From contig OZ024884.1 in NCBI GenBank assembly GCA_964017185.1, forward strand, positions 19,748,048 through 19,812,047: 64,000 bases of DNA. Direction: 5' to 3'. This document shows positions 1-11,564 of the stretch, piece by piece. The notes beneath the pieces were generated by a model, which was not told where the DNA came from, made no database searches, and worked only from the letters and a program-made list of their open reading frames with translations. Position 1 is the first letter of the stretch. Every line of letters starts with the position of its first letter. The DNA is from Rugalucina vietnamica (Eukaryota; Mollusca; Bivalvia; Lucinida; Lucinidae). The position numbers and the translations under genes were made by a program.

Positions 1-1030
1 GGGGAAAACATAAAAAAATCTTCTTCTCTGAAACCACAAGGCCCAGAGCTTTCATATTTTGTGTGTAGCAATGTATAGTGGTCCTCTTTATAAATCCTGC
101 TAACCGTGGCCCTGGGGTCCATACAGGCTCCGCCCTGGGGGCATCATTATCTGCCATAGGCTTACAATGAGAAAATACATGAAAAAATCTTCTTCTCTGA
201 AAGCACAACAGCCAAAACTTCTATATTTGGTATGCAGCATTGTTATGTGGAGCTTTACATAAATCCTGCCTAGCATGCCCCTGGAGTCAGAAATGGCCCC
301 ACTCCAAGCGGTCAATAGCTCCCTTAGACTTACATTTGGAAAAACATAAAAAAAAATCTTCTTCTCTGAAACCATATGGCCCAGAGCTTTCATATGTTGT
401 GTGGACTAATGTATAATACTCTCCTTTATAAATGCTGCCAACGGTGCCCCTGGGGTCCATACAGGCCACACCCCAGGCATGTAGTCTTATAATGGAAATA
501 CACCTCAACCTCTTTATAAGACTATTGCTGGGGTCCAAGCCAATTTCCGTGTTAGCTATCAAATCCATGTTCTAAAGAGAGTAAAATCTATAGACATATA
601 GCAAAAACAGTCTGATTGTGGATCAGTGTTATATCCAAAAACGGTGTTGTAACGAAACGTGTTGTAAAGAGGTCCAGATGTACATGAAAAAATCTTCTCT
701 GCAACAGTATGACACAAAGCTTGTATATTTGATATACAACAATGTCATGTGGAGCTCTACATAAATCCTGCCAATCATGCCCCTGGGGTCAAATTATAGG
801 ACCTTGACCTTGTTAGATGATTTTTTTCAAGTGAACCAAAATGGCAGACAAGAGGATACACAATCCAGACAAGAGCTATTCTGCTGATGTATGAATAAGT
901 AGGGTTTCAAGGTCACATGACCAAGATGGCCACCATACCCATATAGGTAAAACCCCCAATTACTTTGTCCAGTGACTGTACTTTTGGACTCTCAGGTGAG
1001 CGACCGTTGCCCTTGGGCTACTTGTTATGC
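1..1030. repeat. Interspersed bivalve repeat, tandem ~170-bp subunits
   Basis: About four diverged subunits, each beginning near AAAATCTTCTTCTCTGAAAC (around 15, 185, 350 and 690) and ending in a C/G-rich 'CCCCTGGGGTC' stretch. The right end (about 1,000-1,025) reads CTCAGGTGAGCG followed by a small palindrome (GCCCTTGGGC), like the right end of the longer family member at 28,145-29,674. The palindrome near a fixed end recalls Helitron 3' ends, but no transposase is present and the class is not proven. The open frames here are by-products of the repeat. Confidence 0.6.
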
Positions 1031-1817
1031 AGAGTGACCATAGACTGTCCCTACGATTCTACGGCTTCCTACGATCTCTGTAGCCTCTAGGATTTTGTAA
1101 TAGTCTGCACTTTTACAAAGTTTTAAAAATCGTAAGAACGTATAGCCTATAGACACGTCATACAGGCGCCATTCGGACACCCTGTGATGATGGTGCAGTC
1201 ATCACACAATATTTTTAAATGATATTTTAGGGACAAAAAATCGTATGGTGATTGTTGGGAGGCTGCAAGGGCTGAGTCAGAAATTGTAGGGACTCCCCTC
1301 GAACATCTCACAGGCTCTGTACTAATTCCACTTAAAATGTGCGGATACCCTGAGATTTCCGTATGATTTCCTTAAGATCTCCATACGCTTCTGACTTAGA
1401 ATGTCGGCGAAAGCCAGAACAAGAAATCATACGATGCCCGTATGGATTGTAAACACTTATGTCGTAGCCCATGATCACTTACGATGTCTAAAAAATCGTA
1501 GGGAAAATTGCAGACCAAAAAATCTACATCTAAAAAATCGTAGGGAAAATCTCGGACCGAAAAATGGTACGATGATCGGGGCAAATGTAACCTAGGCATA
1601 AGCAGGGCATTAACTGTATCCAAATTTGTGTAAAAAGTAATTTCGAGCCACTGGGGAAAATGTCCAAATAAAGCAGATAGTCCGAGTCTTTATGGGTTGC
1701 CTGAAAATGTGGGCCAAAGTTGGGGTAATTTACATTAGGGTATGAGGGAAAAAGTGCAGTGTTCCTATTTTGAGCAGTGTAATTTCATTAGGTTGACAAC
1801 TTGTATTCATAAGCTAC
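1031..1817. other. Unassigned intergenic DNA
   Basis: No gene recognised. A short motif TAAAAAATCGTAGGGAAAA occurs twice (about 1,488 and 1,528), and several 'TACGATTT'-like words recur on both strands between 1,060 and 1,580, so this is probably an old inverted-repeat element whose ends I cannot place. Confidence 0.3.
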
Positions 1818-3530
1818 TGAAAATGTGAAAGTTAAGGCATTAACTTTGCTGACATTGCTTAATACTGCACAGCATCTATAATATAGTCTCAAGAAAATGC
1901 CAAGAGAAGCAGCTGGGCATCATAACCAGGAACTAATCATATTAGTGTGTCTATAAAATGCCTTAACTTGGTAGTTATTATCCCAGAAAATTTCTCGGAA
2001 AATTGTTAAGTGCAAAAAGAAATCTTGAAAGACAGAATTACACAGCCTGCAAATGATAGAGTTGTTCTCTGGAGGGCAATTTGGTTAAGCCTTGTATGGA
2101 AATGTGCCCGATTTCTCAGAACAATTATTGCATTATCATACAAAGTCAATATCTTGGAAGCCAGAGTTGAGGAAAACCAGGTTTATAACTAAGTCGGTAC
2201 AGACCAGCTTGCTTGACTATGCTCTAGAATTAGTACCTTAGCTGTTTTGTATATACACCTCTGTTCTTAACATAGAATTAGGCTGGCTAGTTTCTTTTGC
2301 TAAGTAGTTTCTTTTGGGCATCACTGGTTACTTGTCAAAAATTAACCTTAAGCTGATGGTTGTTTTTGTGGAAAGGCTCATTACAAGAGCAATTCAAAGA
2401 AAAACACCCACATGCAGTTTAAGTCTTGTAATTTGCTATGTAAGGTTATGTCATATTTTATTCATAGAGAGATATGTGATGCCAAGGTTTGCCCGAATTA
2501 CTTTACATGGGAATCTTCAGTTTGAGTGAAAAATTTTCTTTGAGATCCAAGACCAAACTGCAGCATTTTGAATCTTAGGACACAATTTGGGCAATTCTGT
2601 TACCTTGGATTAGAATTGTTTTGTCAATCTTTCTCATTATTGTGGAGAGGTGTGTTGGGTTGGGGAAATCACGGGGGGAGGGGGGGGATTCAAATTATGC
2701 TACTGGTGTTGTCTTCTGATTCATTTTCATTTGTATACCATCACATGCAAAACCCTGCTGTTGTCCCGAGTATATGGTCGATGGCCGTAAGATGATACTA
2801 GTGATTTTGCGCTCGTCCAAGGCATAAAACGACTGTCGATTCGGACAACAGCAGTGTTTTGCTTGTAATGATTTACAAATTACTTAGACAACTGGGCAGG
2901 TAGCATCATTTTAATCACCCCAGCAGAAATGAAACAAGCTGACCTTGATTATGCAGACAGTAACAACTTGGAAACAAGCACCAATTATGAAATTATTGAG
3001 TTCTCAAACTGATTGCCTTTTTTGTGACATGTTTATCGATGTTCATCCTGAATGAACTTGGTTAAGACTCACACTGTCCTCTCTATGCTTATAATTGTCG
3101 CTTTTGTCAGATCATTAGTGCTTCCATACACATCCTGTTCTTTTTCGCCATCTTTTTCATGCTACTAAATGTTTCAATAAAATGGCCGTAAAGGTGTTTT
3201 AATTTTAAGGTGATATAATTGCTGCACAACTGTTGTTTCAAACTTGAAGTGACACACAGAAGTGTCCTGACGATTAAAATTGTTTGTTCAGTCTTCAAGT
3301 GCGAGAATTAATGCATTTATGGTATCATCTAATTGCTGTTTTTGAGAACATTTGCAAATATTGTATTTGTTTAACATTGATTGGTGAAAAGAAATCTTTT
3401 GTATTTGTTTACATTGATTGATGAAACTGTTATACATGTGTTTGGAAAAAATAAATATGTCACAGAATTGTTATATAATAGCAACAGAAATGATGTGCAC
3501 AGCATAATTCTTTGGAGGAGGAGGAGATGT
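1818..3530. repeat. 1.7-kb direct duplication, copy 1
   Basis: This segment is repeated in the same orientation at 4,393-6,100 (offset about 2.57 kb) with many substitutions and small indels. Both copies start at a GAAAATGTG..AAAGTTAAGGCA block and end at a GATGTGCACAGCATAATTCT block. No long frame is conserved between copies: the matching short frames (2,010-2,192 and 4,584-4,841) differ in their ends. Non-coding repeat is the best reading. A foldback element lies at the same place inside both copies. Confidence 0.75.
2747..2862. mobile_element. Foldback/MITE-like element inside duplication copy 1
   Basis: The left arm begins GCAAAACCCTGCTGTTGTCC and the right arm is its near-perfect reverse complement ending in CAGCAGTGTTTTGC. 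Arms are about 24 bp around an ~70-bp spacer. There is no coding capacity. The same structure is at 5,309-5,431, so it was present before the duplication or is part of the duplicated repeat. Confidence 0.65.
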
Positions 3531-3544
3531 TTTGCAGCACAATT

Positions 3545-4380
3545 TCAAAGATCTTTCATCTCTGAAACCGCTTAGCCAATCAAAGCCAAATTTCATATGA
3601 AGCATCTATAGGAAGGGGGAACCAATATGTATATTAATAATCCAGGTCACATGACCAAGATGGCCGCCATGCGCATATATGGTAAAAACCCTTCAAAAAT
3701 CTTCTCTGAAACTGGTATTGGCAGATTTCAACGAAATCATGAAGCATCAATGACTCAAGTACTACAATTTGTATATAAATCATGACCCTGTGATTACCCT
3801 GACCTATTTTACGGCAAGGCCAACATAGGTCGCCTATGCGTTTAAATGGGGGAAAACTGTTAAAATGTCATTTAATGCGAAAAACTTGCAGGAAATGAGC
3901 AACAGGACTGAATATTAATTATTCTGAAAACAAATTTGACCCCAGGGGCTCATATGCCCCCACCCCGGGGCAATATTCATGTGTATTACCATAATATTCA
4001 AACATCTTCTCTGAAACTGCTTGGCCAATCAAAGCCAAATTTTATATGAAGCATCAATAGGAAGGAAGAATCAATTTGTATATAAATAATTTGGGTCACA
4101 TGACCAAGATGGCCACCATGCCCATATATGGTAAAAACCGTTCAAAAATCTTCTTCTCCAGAATCGGTGGACCGATTTCAACAAAACATGGCATAAAGTA
4201 TCGATGACTCAAGTTCTACAATGTATATATAAATCATGACCCTGCAATGACCATGACCTATTTTACGGCAAGGTCAACATAGGTTGCCAATGCATTTGAA
4301 TGGGGAAAACTTTTAAAATGTCATTTAAAGTAAAAGTCTTGCAGGAAATGAGCAGTAGGACTGAATATTAATTACGCCCT
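3545..4380. repeat. Two ~450-bp units of the 'GGTCACATGACCAAGATGG' repeat
   Basis: Units start near 3,549 and 4,000 with CTCTGAAAC.GCTT.GCCAATCAAAGCC, then carry GGTCACATGACCAAGATGGC and a 'TGACCTATTTTACGGCAAGGTCAACATAGG'-like block (quoted loosely). They match the three-unit array in intron 4 of the kinase gene (28,145-29,674). This repeat separates the two copies of the 1.7-kb duplication. Confidence 0.7.
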
Positions 4381-4392
4381 TGATAGCTGCAG

Positions 4393-6100
4393 AAAATGTG
4401 GAAAGTTAAGGCATTAACTTTGCTGACATTGCTTTATAATGCACAGCATCTATGATATAGTCTGAAGAAGATGCCAAGAGAAGCAGCTAGGCATCATAAC
4501 CAGGAACTAATCATATTAGTGTGTCTATAAAATGCCTTAACTTGGTAGTTATTATCTCAGAAAATTTCTTGGAAAATTGTTAAGTGCAAAAAGAAATCTT
4601 GAAAGACAGAATTACACAGCCTGCAAATGATAGAGTTGTTCTCGGGAGAGCAATTTGGTTAAGCCTTGTATGGAAATGTGCCCGATTTCTCAGAACGATT
4701 ATTGCATTATCATACAAAGTCAATATCACGGAAGCCTGGGTTGAGGAAAGCCAGTTTTATAACAAAGTCGGCACAGACCAGCTTGCACAACCATGCTCCA
4801 GGATTAGTACATTAGCTGTTCAGTTCTTACTCTGTATTTAACATAGAATTAAGGCTAGCCAGATAATCTTTTGCTAAGTAGTCTCTTTTGGGCATCACTG
4901 GTTACTTGTCAAAAAACAATGTGATGGTTGTTTTTGTGGAAAGGCTCATTACAAGAACAATTCAAAGAAAAACGCCCACATGGGTTTAAATCTTGTAATT
5001 TGCTATGTAAGGTTATGTCATATTTTATTCATAGAGAGATATGTGATGCCAAGGTTTGCCCGAATTGCTTTACATGGGAAATTGGGAATCATCATCTTGA
5101 CTTAAAGTTTTCTTGGAAATATATATCAGACCAAACTGAAGCATTTTGAATCTTTGGACACAATGTGGGCCAATTCTGTTACCTTGGATTAGAATTGATT
5201 TATTAGTCTCTCTTTCTATCTTCTTTATTATTGTGGAGAGGTGTTTTGAGTCAGGGAAATCATAGGGGTGATTCAAATGATGCTACTGGTGCTGTCCTCT
5301 AGAGTTACGCAAAACCCTGCTGTCCTCCGAGTATATTTTCAATGGTCGATGACCATAAATATGATACTAGTGATTTTGCTGTCGTCCGAGGCATGATACG
5401 ACTATTGATTCGGACAACAGCAGTGTTTTGCGTGTAATGGTTTACAAATTACTTGGACAACAGCACAGGTAGCATCATTTGAATTACTCCCATACAAATG
5501 AAACAAGCTGACCTTGATTATGCAGACAGAATAACAACTTGGAAACAAGCACCAATTATGAAATTATTGAGTTCTCAAACTGATCGCCTTTATTGTGTGA
5601 CATGTTCATTTCTGCTCATACTGGATGAACTTGGTTGCTCACACTATCCTCTCTTTGCTTATTTGTTGCTAATGTCAGATCATTAGTGCTTCCATACACA
5701 TCCTGTTCTTTTTCGCCATCGTTTTCATGTTACTAAAATTAATGTTTCAATAAAATGGCCTTAAAGGTGTTTTAATTTTAAGGTGATATAATTGCTGCAC
5801 AACTGTTGTTTCAAACTTGAAGTGACACACAGAAGTGTCCTGACGATAATAATTGTTTGTTCAGTCTTTAAGTGTGAGAATTAATGCATTTATGGTATCA
5901 TCTAATTGCTGTATTTGAGAACATTTGCAAATATTGTATTTGTTTAACATTGATTGGTGAAAAAAAAATCTTTTGTATTTGTTTACATTGATTGATGAAA
6001 CCGTTATGCATATGTTCGAGGAGAAAAAAAATGTCACAGAATTACTATTATAGCAACAGAAATGATGTGCACAGCATAATTCTTTGGAGGATGAGATGTA
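4393..6100. repeat. 1.7-kb direct duplication, copy 2
   Basis: Second copy of 1,818-3,530, same orientation, collinear from end to end, including the poly-pyrimidine, foldback and 'CAATAAAATGGCC' segments. Divergence is spread evenly with several indels (for example AGGAGGAGGAGATG against AGGATGAGATG at the right end), so the duplication is not recent. No conserved coding frame. Confidence 0.75.
5309..5431. mobile_element. Foldback/MITE-like element inside duplication copy 2
   Basis: Counterpart of 2,747-2,862 with the same GCAAAAC...GTTTTGC ends; the inverted identity extends outward (TTACGCAAAAC against GTTTTGCGTGTAA). Confidence 0.65.
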
Positions 6101-6189
6101 CTGCTGCTAGATGGTGAAAAGAACCCACAGTTAAAATGTTCCTTTAATTTAATGTTACCAAATTTAAGTTGCTGGTCTTGTTGATTATT

Positions 6190-6297
6190 CCCAGCAGGCA
6201 TATGACGTCAGAATGACGTCAGATCCACGTCGATGTGACGTCATGACGTCGCATCGAGGTTGATATGACATCATTTTGACGTCATGTGCCTGCTGGG
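6190..6297. mobile_element. 108-bp MITE carrying four CRE palindromes
   Basis: Terminal inverted repeats start CCCAGCAGGCA and end TGCCTGCTGGG, with inverted identity continuing through 'ATGACGTCA'. The element is flanked by ATT on both sides, a possible 3-bp target duplication. It contains four exact TGACGTCA octamers, the consensus site of CREB/ATF factors, plus TGACGTCG and TGACATCA variants. It is too short to code. Confidence 0.75.
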
Positions 6298-6329
6298 ATT
6301 ATGTATGTTTGCCTGAGTACTTTCCATAG

Positions 6330-6620
6330 TCAGCAGCTCTTAAGTCATGTTTGGATGGTCAATTATCCTTGCTGCACTGTTCCTGGGTCAACCTCCTAGG
6401 AGCAGGTTACCAGTACCAAGTGCACATTTCATTAACCACTAACTGACAAATGCACTTCTTGAATCATGAGAAGAGGGAGAAAAATATTTTCATGACAAGT
6501 GTTCATGAAAGAAATGTGCGGGTCATGAAGATACACAGCCTTGAATTGATGGGCTAGTTCGAACTGAAAAACATGTTCCTTTTTTCAATTGCATAGAATT
6601 ATAAAAGATATTTTTTGGCC
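6330..6620. repeat. Interspersed repeat shared with 18,050-18,300
   Basis: Shares ordered blocks with 18,050-18,300: GTCATGT..GGATGGTCA, TTAT, GCTGTTC.TGG, TACCAGTAC, TAACTGAC, CTTGAATCA and TTCATGAAAGAAAT. The copies are diverged and no frame is conserved. Confidence 0.5.
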
Positions 6621-6674
6621 ACATACTAATTGACAGTTACTGGTTGAAAGATGTGCATTGAGGAATGGTTATTT

Positions 6675-6828
6675 CCTATTGGGAAAATAGCTGCTCATTC
6701 GGCTTACGATATGTTTCATGGTATAAGTACCTGATTGTTAGTTTGGTTTTTTCCCACCTCGGTTTTTGGAGTGGGAATCTTTTTCTGATTGCGCCTTTTC
6801 CTGATCTTTGCCTACTTGTACCTTTTTA
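6675..6828 (+). mobile_element. 5'-truncated Naiad retroelement, 3' end only
   Basis: These 154 bp appear identical to 53,455-53,608, the 3' end of the full-length Naiad element in this window. They end at the same position (TGTACCTTTTTA), with unrelated flanks on both sides. Severe 5' truncation with a fixed 3' end is what target-primed reverse transcription leaves. The near-identity suggests the family has been recently active. A short open frame here (6,665-6,859) is untranslated-region sequence. Confidence 0.8.
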
Positions 6829-6860
6829 TCACCTGACTTGCATGGTTTGTTTGTATTGAG

Positions 6861-7048
6861 GCTTTATGTCCCAATCAACAATTTTTCAGTCATGTCGGGA
6901 CAGAGCCAACGCTTCCTGGGTTTAACCAGTACTGCAGGGAGTTAATATGTCTTGCTCAAGGACACAAGACGGTGCCACTTGTGGGAATCGAACCCAGGAC
7001 CTCTCGATTTGGAGTCCGATGCTCAACCACTTTGCCACCGCGCTCCCT
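6861..7048 (-). mobile_element. tRNA-derived SINE
   Basis: Read on the minus strand it begins AGGGAGCGCGGTGGC, has an A-box-like and a B-box (GGTTCGATTCC), then the body 'TTGAGCAAGACA...CCCTGCAGTACTGG' and a tail ending GGGACATAAAGCC. It is the same family as 8,782-8,970. The tRNA-like head supplies an internal RNA polymerase III promoter. It is not a tRNA gene, because the acceptor stem and 3' half do not close and the sequence continues into a SINE body. Confidence 0.75.
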
Positions 7049-8087
7049 GTACTTGCATGTTGAATTTACAAAGTTGTGCCATAGCTTCAAAGCTGTTATT
7101 TCAAGTAATTTTTCTACACATTCAAACAAGATGGAACATTGTGTTGTTATTGTCTGCCATTAAAACCATTAAAAACAATATTGTGGCGACAGTATCTTTG
7201 TCTTAAAATTAATTGCATCATCATGATTAGACAAAAGCTTTCAACTTAACGCTGCAGGCTCCTAAAGATATTGATTATTCTGAATACTTTCAGCATTAAA
7301 GAAGATCAAAGCAGATCGTAGACTAATTAAAGAGAGTATTTCTGATAATTTTCAGATTAATGCTAAATATAAATTGCCATTATCTGACCAGGAAAAAGTA
7401 AGCAATGATCAGGAATTCACGCAAGCAAGTCAAAAGTCCCACTCCGAAATTAAGGTGGGTAAAAACTAAATTGACAAACAGATATACTTATACAAAGAGA
7501 ACTTATAAGCCAAGTGAGTAGCTATTTCCCAGTAGGTATCTGATTTTGCTTTGAAATTAAAGGCAGTATATTTTATATTCTCTTAATCTGCAGTTTCAAT
7601 CCTCTTTCCATGTTCTGCATTTGTACAGGCTAGTTTGTGTCATTTATTTATTTATTTATTACTCTACATTTGTGTTCCTTTCTATGAATGTGATCAGGTT
7701 TTCTAAAACTTTCTGAATCCCAGACATGTTGGAAAATGAGCATCAGGTGCGTCTAGTGGAAGTCATTGTCTTGAAATTCCGTTGTGTCCCAATAATGGAG
7801 GCCTGTTGCCGTAAACAGATTGCATTTTCCATGGGAGCTGGCATTCCGTTGAATAATTCATGATGCTCAAAACAATTTATGATGATTGAGAATAATTGAA
7901 GGATAATTTTTTTTGTTAGTTCTTCCTAAAAACCGATATTGTGGGTGGTCATTAGAACCTCCTCAGCCAGTCAATCCCAATGAGTACCCAAAGCATAGGT
8001 TTTTATAAAGAAATAAGCAAAATTATCCCTTAATTATTATCGAATACTCTCCTGATGCGTCAGAGTTGGCCTTGCTCTAATCCATTT
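7049..8087. other. Intergenic DNA, nothing recognised
   Basis: AT-rich, no exon-like frame with credible splice signals, and no repeat that I can match elsewhere in the window apart from a short TTTA run near 7,645. Confidence 0.4.
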
Positions 8088-8328
8088 GAGCCGCGTCATG
8101 AGAAAACCAACAATTTGCATATGCGAAAACAGAGGCGCAGATAAGCTTCGCAGTAACTGTGAAGCTGATCAGCACTTTTGTTTTCGCTACATGGATAGTA
8201 CAATTCCTGTACTTCCTAAATCCAAAATTTCAAGCTTCTTATTAATAGTCATCTTCTGTGACTGTACAGACGGGTTTGTGTCAGACTTGGTCTGAAACCA
8301 CAATGTTGGTTTTTTCGCGTCGCAGCTC
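8088..8328. mobile_element. MITE, 'GAGCCGCG' family, copy 1
   Basis: Ends GAGCCGCGTCATGAGAAAAC / TTTTTTCGCGTCGCAGCTC form imperfect terminal inverted repeats. Near the left end is an internal palindrome around GGCGCAGAT.AGCTTCGCAG / CTGTGAAGCTGATCAGC. Further copies or parts lie at 19,229, 34,270, 39,439, 41,440, 41,872 and 43,899. Non-autonomous DNA transposon; no coding capacity. Confidence 0.75.
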
Positions 8329-8781
8329 AAATCCATATAGAGTCAATTTGAAAGTCGCAATCAGCAGCCGGAGTCTCACCGATCAATATCCGAGTTAATT
8401 TGTTTTGGTTTCCAATTATGGCTCCTCGCAAATTAGTTTGCTCTAATATCAGGGTTTCTTATTTTCTGTATAATGCTGGGACCTTTGCAACAAGTCGGGT
8501 TTATAGGTCCCAAGAGATGTAAGTGCTGAATTTACAATATTAATTGGATGATTGAAATAATTGAAAAATGTTTTCTTCATTATAATTTTGTTGCCATAAA
8601 TATTTAAAGATTATGTACCATATTTTGTTTTCATCAGAACAACTCCCAGCTGTTGCTCCTCATTATTGTCAGCCTCGAGGCGTGGGAGTGGGGGTGTGGA
8701 TAGCAGATGATAGGTGCATTTTAAGTGCTGAAAACCAAGTGAAAGGTGTGCATGTTTATATCACTCAGAATTAAGATATCT

Positions 8782-8970
8782 AGGGAGTGCGGTGGTGTAG
8801 TGGTAAAGCGTCAGACTCCAAATCGAGAGGTCCTGGGTTCGATCCCCACAAGCGGCACCGTGTTGTGTCCTTGAGCAAGACACATTAACTCCCTACAGTA
8901 CTGGTTAAACCCAGGAAGCGTTGGCGCCGTCCGAACATGACTGAAAAATTGTTGACTGGGATGTTAAGCA
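8782..8970 (+). mobile_element. tRNA-derived SINE
   Basis: Head AGGGAGTGCGGTGGTGTAGTGG with an A-box-like TGGTGTAGTGG and B-box GGTTCGATCCC, body CTTGAGCAAGACACATTAAC and CTGGTTAAACCCAGG, and 3' part GTTGACTGGGATG. It is in opposite orientation to the copy at 6,861-7,048 and better preserved than the one at 9,612. Confidence 0.8.
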
Positions 8971-9139
8971 AACAAAAATTAAGATAATTTTGAACTGCCA
9001 TTGCTCACATTCCATTTACTGTCCACACTAACAAATCTGCAAACCTCTAGCCTATGTCGATGTCGAGCTGCTTTTAATGATGATCATATACCTAGAAATT
9101 TCTGTCAATTGCCGCATAAACTCATATAAGCCTGTTGAC

Positions 9140-9345
9140 CTTTTTTGTGAGACATAGGCAAACAGCATAGCCCCAGATGTGACGCCTCAGAATGCTCAGG
9201 GGCTATTCTGTTTGCTTAGACAAAATTCATCAAAAATGAGATAAAAATTCAAAATCACCCCTGATGTCCCTCGGAATGAAAGTGGACTCGCACAAATGAT
9301 GATAATGGGCAAGTCCATTCGTCAAAAATGGGTTTAACAAATGCC
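9140..9345. repeat. Interspersed repeat shared with 23,915-24,105
   Basis: Ordered matches to 23,915-24,105: GGGACATATGCAAATAG.ATAG-like block, TTCTGTTTGCT, AATTCAT..AAAATGA, ATCNCTGCTGATG.CCCT, GATAATGG...AAGTCCATT and ATGGGTT. No coding content. Confidence 0.5.
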
Positions 9346-9611
9346 ACCTTAATCTGATGCTTCTAGAATACCATACTTGGAAAACTGTCTACAGATTTCC
9401 AGGAATGGAAACTCTGCTACATGAAGTTGCCATTCATCATTCTGTATACAGAAAAAAGGAGAAATCTATTGATTGTGTATCCAATTTCACCAGAATTGAT
9501 TTGTCTTCCGAGCAAATGTCAGTCTGTTTTTTAATGCATGATCCATGTCCTTCACTTTGAATGTACCGGCAGATGCAGTAACTACATGTACATCTTACTC
9601 TGCGACTTAAA

Positions 9612-9800
9612 GAGTAGGTGGGTGTACGATTGCTTAGTGGTAGGTATCAGACTCTGATTCGAGAGGTCCTGGGCTTGAACCTGCTGGGTATGTGCCAGAT
9701 TGTCTGTGAGCAAATCACATTAACTACCCCTATTACTGGTTAATACCCAGGTAGAGGAGGCTTTATCCCCTTATGGCTGAAAATTTGTTGACTCCAGCTT
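9612..9800 (+). mobile_element. Degenerate tRNA-derived SINE
   Basis: Retains GAGAGGTCCTGGG, a mutated B-box (GCTTGAACCTG), CACATTAACTACC, ACTGGTTAATACCCAGG and a GTTGACT tail of the SINE family at 8,782, with many substitutions. Confidence 0.55.
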
Positions 9801-10223
9801 TTTTTACAAAACGAGCACAAACCATTAAAGAGTATAGGTAGCAGTGGGATTTCTACTATAAACGTAGTTAAAACAGGCCAGGCTGGCCAGCGTATAAAAT
9901 CATGGTTTCGGAAACAATCTTTCTGTTTGAAACCATATGAATGAAATAAGATAAACAATTTTGGATTCTGAAGGTTTTCCCAGAATTTGTAAGGTTTCCG
10001 CAATGATAATAAATAGTGTCAAGTCGACTTTCTCATTTTGTCTCAAGAAAAATCTGACTTCTTTTTTACAGTCCTTCAAGTTGGATATATCCAACAAGGC
10101 TGTTACTATTAAACTTTGTTCAGTCTACAAGAAGCAAGATTTTGAAAATTGTCCAGTTGTGCCTGCCAAAAATGCTCGCGAGGGCGTAGGCAGTATTTGA
10201 ATATAGAATTATATTGCGCTGAC

Positions 10224-10452
10224 AAGGGTTTTCCCTGGCGCACCAAAGTGTGCAATTTGACCCCTTTTTGCCTCCAATGACCCCTAAAACTGTCAACAGA
10301 GGGGACAGTGATGTCCCCCAAAATTCTCAAATATTTCTGTTTCCTGAAGTAAATTTCCCCCAATTTCTCAATAATGTTGTCAAAATGTCCCTGAGAAGCT
10401 GCCAGTAGCGGGACACTGGTCCCCTAATTTCAAACTCCAAGGGAAAACCCTG
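10224..10452. mobile_element. hAT-like MITE with 8-bp target duplication
   Basis: The 8-mer GCGCTGAC occurs at 10,216-10,223 and again at 10,453-10,460. Between the copies the ends are AAGGGTTTTCCCTGG and CCAAGGGAAAACCCTG, an imperfect inverted repeat. An 8-bp target duplication with CAGGG/CCCTG-type ends is typical of hAT superfamily elements (established knowledge). 229 bp, no transposase. Confidence 0.75.
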
Positions 10453-11564
10453 GCGCTGACGGTGACACAAGATATTCTAATCAGTGGTTTTTCTGACCTG
10501 AAATTCTACATGTGGCTGCTGCCACAGAAAATGTTTTTCCATTCAGATTGTTGATGCTTTAAGTTATTTTGTTGATTTTATGCTGGATATTCAGCTAAAA
10601 TACATTTGGTTTGCACTTAGGCAGTGAAACATCTGGGCCTATAATCTTAAGGTATTACTTTACTTTAAGAGAGGAATGTAATTTTGGGCTCAGGTTATAG
10701 ATCTTTCTTAGATCTAAGGAAACCGTTATAAACAAAGAAAATCGACTCATCCACATTTTAGGGTTTACAGGTATGACATATTTACCACAAAGTTTAAAAT
10801 ATTACTGCTTATTTCAACATGCAATGCTATCCAAGGTGCTAGAATGCATCGGTACTGATTATAGTTGTTTACTGTTATTTACCTGTTCGTGCGAAAAATG
10901 GCATAGCCTTATTACCATGCATCTATAAATCGACTGTACCTGCACTTTTTATTTTGTCAACAATGCAAAAAGCAGGCTTGCATATGAAATGTCTCATCAT
11001 TAAACTTGTAATGCTGTTACTTTTTGCATTGATTGAACATGTATTGAAAACGTATTTTCCAGTTCAAAAGTCATGTGATCAATATTTGAGGTCACATGAC
11101 CTGACACAAAGGTGATATAAAACATTTTTCATGTCAGTCAGCATAAAAAAGGATGCTGATAATCAATATGTATCCGACATGTCGTGAGAAAATAGGATTA
11201 TGGACTTATTATTTGATATTTATACTTCACTACAAATATTCAGAAATTATTGCAAGATTATTGAAGAAAAATTATGAAAGATAGTAAACCCTGTGGCTCA
11301 GAACTTTAATGGCTACCATTAAAGCAGCAAACAACGTGGTCTCACCCTCATGAGATATGCCTTATGCTTTGCAGGGCCTTTAATGCTCACCTAAGACATC
11401 CTTTCTGATGATGATGCTGATGTCAAGTCCCAGGTGGGGATTAGCATTGATATTATGGAAATGGTGGCTGGGGGAAAATGTCACAGAAACATTATAATGC
11501 CAGAAGCACTCAGACTTCTTGTATTAAATTATTGATTCAAATATATTGCACTAAAACCCCTTTG

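Noticed and set aside
8782-8860. Functional tRNA gene
   Set aside because: A- and B-box-like words are present, but no closed acceptor stem; the sequence continues into a SINE body shared with 6,861-7,048 and 9,612-9,800.
11200-11480. Hammerhead ribozyme near CTGATGATGATGC
   Set aside because: The CTGATGA core word is present, but no matching GAAA strand and stems could be placed; Naiads are also reported to lack hammerheads.
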